The translations under genes and the position numbers were made by a program. The notes under the pieces were generated by a model. That model was not told the origin of the DNA. It was given only the letters and a program-made list of their open reading frames with translations, and did no database searches. Positions 56,500 through 64,000 of a DNA stretch of 64,000 nt are shown here, piece after piece. Source of the stretch: Stratiolaelaps scimitus (lineage: Eukaryota > Arthropoda > Arachnida > Mesostigmata > Laelapidae); the NCBI GenBank assembly GCA_019614645.1, contig JABWDB010000047.1, forward strand, positions 1,426,001-1,490,000, written 5' to 3'. Each line of letters begins with the position of its first letter. Within the stretch, counting starts at the first letter, position 1.

Positions 56500-57300
56500 G
56501 CTACTAAATACGGACTGTATTAATAACATTTCCAACGGATCAACCATAAAATGATCTATCGGTTGGGTAATCGCCGCGACCGTTCGTTCAGAAGACCTTC
56601 AATCGCAACACCGGTGTTCAATAAAATAGGAAGTGTCGGGGCAGCAAGAATCGACCAAATCACGTGCCAATGAGCTCAAAAAAAACGAGAGTAGTGTTCT
56701 TTGAGGTTATGGTTGTCAGGGACATTGTATTTAATATATATATATATCAGTGTGTATAATTACTTTCACTTAAATTGAGATGGTAAAAGCAGATTGGTCT
56801 AGTGGCTTAGGCAAATTGCATCGAATCGAGCAGGCTATCGTAGCTCTATGTGAGCACAACTGACAAAATACGTTAGTCTTGACTACGGAGAGCCATGGAA
56901 GAATTAAGGAGGCCAATGAGCCTTGAGAGAAGACATTGCTTCTATTACTTGTATTAAGAGTCAGCTATAGTAAAAAAAATGCCCACAGAATCCAAAGCCT
57001 TAAAATAAAGAATCTTGTACATACATATCTCATATAGCTGTTCTCTGTCTGCGCATCGAATGAGTGCTACCCCATAGCTTAAAAAGAAAACAATATTTCC
57101 TGATATAACTTGTAACATGTGCTCGATTAGTCCTTACTACACCAGTTCTGGTTGTCTCTAACAATCACTCGACGATACAGGAATCGACACTTACTCCTCT
57201 GGTAACGTCACGTCTAAGCTCGCTAAGTTAGCCGTTAGCATTCTGATCTCGTAGAGCGCCAAGCCAGCTAAGCAAAAAGAGTCGTCGGCGGGCCGACACC
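56500..57300. other. Intronic or intergenic DNA
   Basis: A short TA run (about 56732-56746). At 56792-56810, GCAGATTGGTCTAGTGGCTT resembles a tRNA A-box region similar to family C, but no B-box follows clearly, and A-rich GTAAAAAAAATG lies at about 56970-56981. A decayed SINE is possible. Confidence 0.4.
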
Positions 57301-57363
57301 ATCATCAAAAGCCCCACCCTACCCGTGACCAACTGGTTTCTCTTTATTCTCCCTTCCATCTAT

Positions 57364-57567
57364 ATGGCTTTACAATGGAAAGGCGCCGCTGCCGCCACGC
57401 CAACGCTTCATTGGATGACCGGAAGTGAGCCGGCGGGTCGTAACATAGCCGACATCACACCCCTGGTCGGGTCGTTCTGCTTGCTTCCAGCTTGGTCGGC
57501 ACTATTCCCAGGCAGCAAGTGGGTAGTACCTACTACTTCCCCCGTTCGCTCAGCAGTAGTCCTCTAA
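57364..57567 (+). CDS. Candidate short ATG frame in GC-rich island
   Basis: ATG at 57364 after a pyrimidine-rich stretch opens 67 codons: MALQWKGAAAATPTLHWMTG, then SEPAGRNIADITPLVGSF. About 57% of codons are purine-first although the strand is C-rich. A perfect ETS-type motif (ACCGGAAGTG) lies inside at 57418-57427, so this region may instead be a promoter. No domain was recognised. Confidence 0.25.
   Translation: MALQWKGAAAATPTLHWMTGSEPAGRNIADITPLVGSFCLLPAWSALFPGSKWVVPTTSPVRSAVVL
57418..57427 (+). promoter_or_regulatory. ETS-type motif ACCGGAAGTG
   Basis: This exactly matches the optimal ETS/GABP core-promoter site known in animals. It sits in the left part of a 1.7-kb GC-rich island with no TATA box, so it could mark a TATA-less promoter. 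A ten-base match can occur by chance. Confidence 0.25.
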
Positions 57568-57756
57568 AGAGGCCATCTATCCCAGCCATCACGACTAGTA
57601 GCACCACTGTCGGTCACTAACACTGAAGTCAACCGCAATAAGGGAGTCTCTTGGCTGGCGTTTCGTCTTTCCACCTCTCTCCACCGTTAGCAGTGACCGC
57701 CACCCTACAGCCATCCGAGTCCACTCTCAGCTGTTTCGCGTACTGACGACTGGTAG

Positions 57757-59052
57757 GGTGGCTGGCCGAGTGGCCGGATAGGTTGTTCCCGTTGTTGTGT
57801 GCCCGTTCCTCTTTGTCTGACTAGCTACGCTGCACTCTTGCGTCAGGAGACATTCGCTCCCTCCTTTCCTCAGAGCTCCCTGCTCCGCAGGCTGCACCCT
57901 GCCAGTGGTTCTCCGCTGCGCCTTCGTAGCAGCACCCAGAGGGACGCGCTCCGGACGATAGTGGGTCTGTGTGTCTGGTGGATCGGGGCCTCCGAACCTC
58001 ACTACACTCCCTCCCTAAGTTGGCATGGCCCAAGAACAACCCCACCTCGTCTGATTCCAGATCCAGACACGGGAGCGTGGCAGCATCTCACAGCCGAGGC
58101 ACAGGCCACTACTGCTGCTACACTGCTACAGCCACCACAACCACCCGCACCATCAGAAGAGGAAGAAGGTGGAGGACCTGCTTCACAGTGTAGCCCATCC
58201 ACCGCCCAGCCTTACGAGCTAGCTCCCCTTAAAGAAGCACAATCCCCCGTTCCCTACTACGAAGTCCTCCGACAGCAGGAGCTCAGCAGCAGCAACGAAC
58301 GGAATAGACGATGGAATATGGAGGAAAAGGGTCGTGGGACCCCTTCAACCCCTCGTCCCCGTCCGTCGCTCCCTGCTCTCTACATCCTCCACATCGTCTC
58401 CGTCCAGCACGAGAGTGGAGAAGGAGGGGGACAACCCGACATAGCCCCATGCGCTCACGCCCCCAAAGCGCCTCCCAGCTACGATCCGTGCTCCGCCAGC
58501 ACCCCGCTGCCCACTCGCTACTTGCTCAGGGGAGAAAGAAGGAGGCATCAGAGGCGTCTCCTCGTCTTGTGTAGCCAGGGGCATTTTCTTCCTTGGCTCC
58601 ACCATCAGCCCTCGTTTCACCGCTGCGCCCCCCAAATATTCCCCTTCTCCCTTGGCCACGCCGCGGATTCCCTATTGCCGCGACGAGCTCAAGGAGAGGC
58701 ACCACGCCGGGACCATGTCTCACCCACTGGCTACTGCTTGCTATCTGGTGAGGAGCCCCGCGCAGTCTCCCAGGAGGTTTCTCCAGGCCTGCCCGTGTGC
58801 CAGACCTCGCCGGTTCGATGTTCCTTATCCCGAAATTCGTTTAGCAAGAGGCGGCGGCTCTTGCTCGCCTTCGGCCGTTGTTCCTTGTTCCTCTCCGGGT
58901 GGCTCGAAGAAGGGGCGTCGTCGGTCGCTTGCTTGCTCACATACATTTCATTACACAGGAATGGAGGAGCGATCACAGCGGGCCGCCGTGCCGTGAACTG
59001 GGCAAGCCAAGCAAGGACAACGCACAGGCAGGCAGCTATTATAGCTAGCTAG
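57757..59052 (+). other. GC-rich island with the longest open frame of the window
   Basis: The frame is open for 432 codons, but the plus strand is pyrimidine-rich here, which removes stop codons. Only the 58061-58335 part shows codon bias. Beyond it other frames (58458-58996 plus, 58345-58659 and 58731-58976 minus) read equally well. The minus frame contains DEETPLMPPSFSPEQVASG and could be the true strand there. The whole may be a promoter-proximal, multi-exon or bidirectional region. Confidence 0.35.
58061..58335 (+). CDS. Candidate exon: Pro/Ser/Glu-rich protein segment
   Basis: Within a plus-strand frame open from 57757 to 59052, the part starting at an excellent acceptor (CCTCGTCTGATTCCAG, AG at 58059-58060) has clear coding character: PDTGAWQHLTAEAQATTAAT, a Pro-rich stretch, SEEEEGGG, then QPYELAPLKEAQSPVPYYEV and LRQQELSSSNERNRRW. 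About 57% of codons are purine-first although the strand is C-rich. No in-frame ATG precedes residue 180 of the long frame, so an upstream exon would be needed. The 3' boundary is uncertain (weak AAAGG|GTCGTG near 58329). The sequence looks disordered and cytoplasmic; no family was recognised. Confidence 0.42.
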
Positions 59053-59269
59053 CTACGTTTGCTGCCTAGGTAGCTAAATGGTGGACGGGAGAGGGGACCG
59101 AGGAGAAGAAAGATTGAGAGGTGTGTAAGACAAGACTCAACACATCTAGGATCACCACCTCATGACCTCGGGACCTTCAGAGAGGGTCTTCCTCATGACT
59201 CGGTCGTTTCGTGAGACCTTTTCCACCTTTAAAAAGTAACCGATATATATATATATATATATATTCACC

Positions 59270-59393
59270 AGTAGTGGGATATGTACCGGATTCCAGGTTC
59301 AAATCCTGCCGTGTCTGAGGGAGGTGTGAATTTTCTGAACGGAGAAGGTCTGGGGGCCCTTCAGCTGCAAACGAACGACCATCCAGAATTCAA
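59270..59393 (+). mobile_element. tRNA-like SINE fragment (family D), single copy
   Basis: CACCAGTAGTGGGATATGTA resembles an A-box region, and CCAGGTTCAAATCCTGCC (59301-59318) is a near-perfect B-box, with tRNA-like spacing of about 30 bp. The body (GAGGGAGGTGTGAATTTTCT...) matches no other element here. No clear poly-A or duplication was found. Confidence 0.55.
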
Positions 59394-59413
59394 TGAATTA
59401 ATCGTCAGGGTGC

Positions 59414-59467
59414 ACCTCAATACATAGAATATATTAGTTTACCTCAAATAGCAGAATATATTAGTTT
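59414..59467. repeat. 27-bp tandem duplication
   Basis: Two adjacent 27-bp units, both beginning ACCTCAA and ending AGAATATATTAGTTT, differ only in a few bases in the middle. Confidence 0.85.
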
Positions 59468-59825
59468 GGGAGCTAATACGGTAGTAAATGGTGATTGGGG
59501 CGATTCGTTAAATGGTTTGTCAATAGCGTTACATAGATCCACAAATACTGGCGGATTCCACAAGGCATGTCATCAGGCTCAATACATGTTGTGTGAGCGT
59601 GCCGTATTTAGGTAACATCTACGTCATCGTTTGTCATCCTGAGTATTGCTTATTAAGTGACAGGTGTCGCAATCGAATCAGGTGTTTCTACCAGACATGT
59701 TGAGGCATTCGACGATTACAATATATGGATCCTCGGTTTGGCTCATATGTATCCACATATACTGCATTCGCATGACGCTAACCATTGGGGCAGTCTTTTT
59801 TCACTTTGTACGACATAAATATATA

Positions 59826-59828
<3 letters not shown>

Positions 59829-59861
<33 letters not shown>
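59829..59861. repeat. TA microsatellite
   Basis: A pure AT run of 33 bp, preceded by a shorter ATATATGC segment. Confidence 0.9.
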
Positions 59862-59864
<3 letters not shown>

Positions 59865-59989
59865 CATATGACGGTCCATTCACTCGGATCGTATGTCCGA
59901 AAGTGCCGAAAATCAACTCATGTAGGTAGCAACCGCGGCTACCTCAACCAAAATTTCCCATCAAATATACTGGCAGTTGTGTGAGCAGA

Positions 59990-61580
59990 GATAAGTGGAT
60001 GATTCGATCTCTCACCGATGGTGAGCATCGGGTAAGTAGATCCACTAAAGGAACGATTATTACCTGAGCCTTCCATATGCCAGGCAGCCACAAAAGGCGC
60101 TCTTCGTTTTAGATGCGAAACGGTTTCGATACATCGATCGATAATGGCTCAGTTCTGGGCCACCTCATCAAAGTTGATATTGACAAGATTTGCTTGTCCC
60201 GTGGGATTAGTCAGTTCTGTCGCGTACATCACCTTTGGCACCCCACATCATGACCAATTCGCGGGAGTTTGGCCCACCTGCGTGTGTGCTTTGCCCTCAG
60301 TTCACATCGAAGGCGGAGGGGGAGCGCTCAACGATGAAGTCTTTATTTGCCGCGACCTCGGTTCTGCTGAACATAAACCCGCGAAGCTCCAGTCTAGCTA
60401 ATGCCCGTGTCTTCAGTGTCACCATTCGGGACACGAATAAGGCATTCAGCTTCGTACTAGCGGCTTTTAGAATCCGTTTATTTGTACCTTTCCGTCAGCG
60501 TGCGGTTACGCCACCAAAGAGAACCTCCCAAGTCCTAAGAGGGACGCGAACTCGAGCCGGGGTTCTGACGATGAAACAAGAGAAACATCATAAGTAGCCT
60601 GCTCAGCTTAAATCAACGTCACATATTCGAAATGGGGGTTCGATAGTGGAGGCAGACCCATCGAGTTCAGCTCTACAACCAGTCAAACTTCGTTTGTGAT
60701 GGTGTTGTTCTTCTGGTGATGTTTTCATGGATTTCCTATTTTTTAAACATCGATTCTAAGTCCAAACCCCAGCTGGCAGGCTGGCCGAATCACATTACTG
60801 CATGCTATTCTAACAAGTTGACTCTATTTTGAGTCTACTGCCCTCGTAGAACTATTGAATTATTCGCGGTGAAAATGATTGCCAATGTTTAATTATTATT
60901 TTTGCAATAAAATCTAAGATAGGTCGCAACTACTTGATTATATAACACTCATTATATAATCCATTCGAGTAACGTTTTCCACGTTGACAAGCGAAGTAAT
61001 GGCGTTCGTACGTGTTAAACGCCTCGTTGTTATACTCTGTTCCAAGTCTCGCTCACTAAAGTATATTCACATCTCTATTTCCTTACGCATTTCACGGCCA
61101 CAACCGATAGCCGGTGTGACAACCGGCTGCAACAATTTATCACTGGACGTGCTCAGATTCGTCATTAAGGCATTGCCCTGCGCCAGTTTGCATGCTTGTA
61201 TGCGGACCGTTTTTCTGTCGACTCCAGTGCTCGTGGCACGTATTATAATAGACTGACAGGACGTGACGAAGAGCCACTATTATCGCCACCGAACCCCCCA
61301 TGATTTCGTTCGGGATCAGCTACTTTTGCTCCACACCGTCGTGGCCGCTTCCGCAGCCGCTGTTATTGCTGCGGTGACAGATCCAAGTAGCGCTGCTGCT
61401 GCTACTCTGGGGATGAGTCAGTCGTAGATCAGTAGCGGTGGTGATTTTAGTGGTGGCCTTATTTTTCAATAAATCTTGATGTCCTTTGCCCTTCCGTCTG
61501 AACTAGCCTCGAGTCTATCTGCCTCTGCTCGCGTAGCGGCAGCAGAGGTCCCCACGCGTCTCCGCTCTCGTAGTCGATCG
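59990..61580. other. Intronic or intergenic DNA with overlapping open frames
   Basis: Frames at 60144-60401 and 60235-60597 (+), with a partly open minus strand, overlap without splice support; a decayed mobile element is possible but nothing was recognised. GC-rich CTGCTG runs occur near 61325-61400. Confidence 0.35.
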
Positions 61581-61703
61581 TTGCGTCGTTCACGTTCGGT
61601 GACATCGAAAGAGCGTCGTCCGTGTTCCTTCGCTTAGAGCTGTGTCCCTCATGCCTTCGTTGAGTGTGGCCGAAGCCACGCTCACTGTTCCTGCCTTACT
61701 CAC

Positions 61704-61863
61704 AGCGCAATCCCACGATACAAACTTCTGAGGTGTTTTGGTAGAGGGACGGAAATGGGATGACCAGGCTACTCGAGCCTCGTGGGGTGAAGCTGCTAGA
61801 CCCCAGCAACTGCAAATCCTCGGGGAGGACACCACAGCAGGCTCTCCCGTGCGTCTTCAGTTC
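61704..61863 (-). CDS. Candidate internal exon with textbook splice sites
   Basis: Minus strand: a textbook acceptor (TACTCTTCCGCTTTGCAG, AG at 61865-61864) and a consensus donor (GCGCT|GTGAGTAAG, from 61703) bound 160 nt with only one open frame. It enters in phase 0 and exits with one base: ELKTHGRACCGVLPEDLQLL, then GSSSFTPRGSSSLVIPFPSL and YQNTSEVCIVGLR. Three cysteines and an NTS glycosylation sequon suggest an extracellular segment, but this is inference. Purine-first codons are neutral (about 49%). No family was recognised. Confidence 0.45.
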
Positions 61864-61929
61864 CTGCAAAGCGGAAGAGTAGCAAAGTTCTAGACTATAT
61901 ATGTTGCTGTGTAACAAATGCAAAACTGC

Positions 61930-62920
61930 AATAGACTGACTCGCGAAGGGCCCCTGCTAAATCACAGTGACATCCGTCCAATGTGGCGCAGTAATGCGAT
62001 TTCCAAACAGGATGAGTGGACCTCAGTTGTCACTGACGTCGTATGATCGAGGATCCAATTGGGGGGCGGCTGTACCCGTGCAATGTATACTATATTATGT
62101 ATTGTACCTTGCAGTATATTTTTCGCGTGTATTTACGTTCACTTCACGTGTGAGCTTGCTTTGATCCTTGGGATACATTTGTAACATCGAATATCCCTAC
62201 ATATTTCGAATCCACAAAAATTACACATGTTTACAAAATTGGAGCTGGAGTTCTTCTATATTCTTGAACGAAAGTTGACCACACCTTTGAAAGGAGAAGC
62301 GAAGATGGACACGAACCTTTGTCATCTTTACAGTTCTCGTCCTATACATGCCGTTCATCCCGCTTAGGTAATGTCCCGCGATGTGACATATCCCATTGAA
62401 TAAGAGGTCTTATTGTATGCATGTGAAGTATTTGTAGTCGTAAGGAGAAACTGCCGACAACATGTTGCCAGGTAACTTTCCAGCACGTAAATGCTATCAA
62501 GTTGAATGGTTCTTGCACTCTCGCAAACATTTGCAACTATTGCACCCATCTTTCTAAGAATGACGCACTGAGCAAATGCCCGCCAGGACCGTGTTCTCTG
62601 ATCTAATATTTCGTGTCGCCTACACACGATACTATAATAGAGCTGTTTCGGGTTAGAGCCATTTCGGTGATCAGGTCCACTTCCATTCGGAATTGATCAA
62701 AGTGATCAAATTGTCGCCGGAGTTGTGCTAAACTGTACGCAACAAAATGACTAAATTGAGCATCGACGCGAAGGCAGACATTTTAAGGCGAGGCTAAAGA
62801 GCGGGGGAACAAGTTATAAACTACCTAGGATTCTAACATTACCTAAGGACACTCAACGGCACCTGCCAGCTAGGATCGACGAGGAAAAATGTGTAGTTAC
62901 ACTTAAGGTTTCTACAATTG
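61930..62920. other. Intronic or intergenic DNA
   Basis: Minus frames at 62342-62627 overlap each other. A third reading gives a short DGCNSCKC cysteine motif after a TTCTTAG acceptor-like site, too short to call. Confidence 0.4.
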
Positions 62921-62925
62921 CAACA

Positions 62926-63076
62926 GCGGCTTGCAATCGGGCGAGACACGTAGATGCTCGGGTTCGACTGCCACCGGTGCACATTTGCATTTAAAGAAGT
63001 CCGTCTTATGAAGCAATGCCGAAAGCAGTTGAACCGTGGACGTTAGATGCTTAAGGCTGTGAGTCAGCCCGGAAAA
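62926..63076 (+). mobile_element. Family-B SINE-like element, 5'-truncated
   Basis: Starts within the tRNA-like part (GGCTTGCAATCGGGCGAGAC) and keeps the B-box-like CTCGGGTTCGACTGCCACC. It continues GCACATTTGCATTTAAAGA, CCGTCTTATGAAGCAATGCC, CCGTGGACGTTAGATGCTTA and ends GGCTGTGAGTCAGCCCGG plus AAAATTAATT. The body is the best match to the family consensus. Confidence 0.82.
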
Positions 63077-63327
63077 TTAATTATTTATGCTGCAAACTCC
63101 TTTAGATAGCGCGAAGGTCTAACCACGTAAAATACAATCCAACGAAAACCCTCAGGGACCTCAAATGATCAGGTAAACTAGCTGAGAGTTGTTGGCATGG
63201 GTGTACCATACAATTCTTCGAGACTAGTCGAACTTAAATCATCGCGGCTAGAACCATTGATTCTCTACGAACGCATATGAAATTATCGATATCGACTGTT
63301 CGCACAGGGTGATATTGGTGTACGAAG

Positions 63328-63525
63328 ATGATTTCGGCAAACGCGCCCGGAAGAATCCCAATCACTTTCGCTGACAGATCGCTGAATGGATCCCATAGAT
63401 TGATCATCCGTCTATTTAGGACGTCGAAGGGCAGACTACGCTCAAGCAGCGTTTACCGCATAGGTTATCATCGCGGAGAAGCGGTCATGATTGAGCCGCT
63501 GTTGTTTCTGCTGATCTGCCGATAA
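63328..63525 (+). CDS. Candidate short ATG frame, unknown
   Basis: ATG-to-TAA frame of 65 codons: MISANAPGRIPITFADRSLN, then GSHRLIIRLFRTSKGRLRSS and MIEPLLFLLICR at the end. About 55% of codons are purine-first. No promoter or splice signal was identified. The strongly hydrophobic C-terminus may be chance. Confidence 0.2.
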   Translation: MISANAPGRIPITFADRSLNGSHRLIIRLFRTSKGRLRSSSVYRIGYHRGEAVMIEPLLFLLICR

Positions 63526-63549
63526 GGGCGAACTATCGCATACGGACTA

Positions 63550-64000
63550 GACCCCCCCCCCCTAGCCTCTGTCTCTTTCTCTCTCTCCCGTTCTCTCTTG
63601 TTTGTACCTTCATCGTACAGTTCTTCGCTGCAGCGGTTTATCGAAGTAGGCAGGGACTACTCAGCGTACTCCGTCACGTTCAAGTGGTCAAGTAGTCAGC
63701 GTACGATCAGGCTGAATGCGAGTCCTAGATAGGTACTCCAGCCTTGACCTAGTCTTTAATTACTAGCGAACGCTGCACGATTCGCGCCCCAAACTCGGCC
63801 AGGCACTGATGAGTTTAGCGAGCGAGTCGCGCCGGACGACTTTCTTTGCTAATAACAGCGGGCGAACTCGCTGGCCAGCTATCACAGCCGCACTGCGTTT
63901 TCAAGCGCGACGCCTGACGGGCCTGTACGATAGATGAGGGATTCCACAGGGGAAACATGATGGAACGACCGACTCAACTTAACTCGGCGTCGAAGAAGCG
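63550..64000. other. Poly-C and CT-rich tract, then GC-rich DNA to the window edge
   Basis: A C-run (63550-63562) and CT-rich tract (63565-63600) are followed by GC-richer sequence with no open frame of note. The island may continue beyond the window. Confidence 0.4.

Noticed and set aside
60144..60597. Two overlapping plus-strand frames (85 and 120 codons)
   Set aside because: No ATG context, splice pair, codon bias or domain; the minus strand is partly open too.
62364..62560. Short DGCNSCKC cysteine motif after an acceptor-like TTCTTAG, reminiscent of pacifastin/VWC-type domains
   Set aside because: Only 18 codons before a stop, the further cysteines do not fit the family pattern, and two other frames are open over the same bases.
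1..64000. CRISPR arrays, operons, prophage or insertion sequences
   Set aside because: No regularly spaced direct repeats, ribosome-binding sites, dense coding or prokaryotic transposase; the window is eukaryotic.

Overview
This is eukaryotic, almost certainly animal, nuclear DNA. It carries many A/T-rich dinucleotide microsatellites, tRNA-headed SINE-like retroposons with target-site duplications, a decayed non-LTR (LINE) reverse transcriptase, and no dense coding. Open frames are short and bounded by splice-like signals, as expected for a genome with long introns. An arthropod fits best (SINE and LINE types, TATA-box promoters, mixed GC of roughly 40-58%), and a mite or tick is possible, but no gene here is recognised well enough to name the taxon. 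No rRNA, intact tRNA, CRISPR, operon or prokaryotic signal was found.

Layout. The left edge (31-470) is a broken LINE reverse transcriptase. From about 1.3 to 14.3 kb the minus strand holds short open segments bounded by good splice signals (1293-1415, 2024-2086, 8110-8207, 10441-10600, 14170-14280). Several have compatible reading phases and may belong to one minus-strand gene with kilobase introns. GC-rich islands at 18.5-20.2, 21.3-22.4, 23.2-23.8, 25.1-26.4, 29.4-29.7, 38.4-39.1, 45.6-46.7, 48.2-49.1 and 57.3-59.0 kb hold the best candidate exons. Most are on the minus strand; those at 21.4, 45.7 and 58.0 kb are on the plus strand. Two islands have recognisable core promoters: CCAAT/CCAAT/TATA at 21.3 kb and TATA at 45.64 kb. 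A near-identical 802-bp tandem duplication (29603-31206) copies the 3' splice site and 5' part of a candidate exon. The remainder is A/T-richer intronic or intergenic DNA with retroposons and microsatellites.

Repeats. Two tRNA-headed SINE-like families recur on both strands. Family A lies at 10621, 39614, 43170 and 54901; family B at 8710, 13012, 17401, 53750 and 62926. Single copies of other tRNA-like or TSD-flanked retroposons lie at 3631, 32121, 44741, 46988 and 59270.

Limits. No predicted peptide could be matched with confidence to a named protein family except the LINE reverse transcriptase. Candidate exons rest on open frame, splice motifs, and in some cases an excess of purine-first codons. 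Short open segments bounded by splice-like motifs also occur by chance in 64 kb, so each is a hypothesis for transcript or homology testing. Joint function of the genes cannot be inferred.
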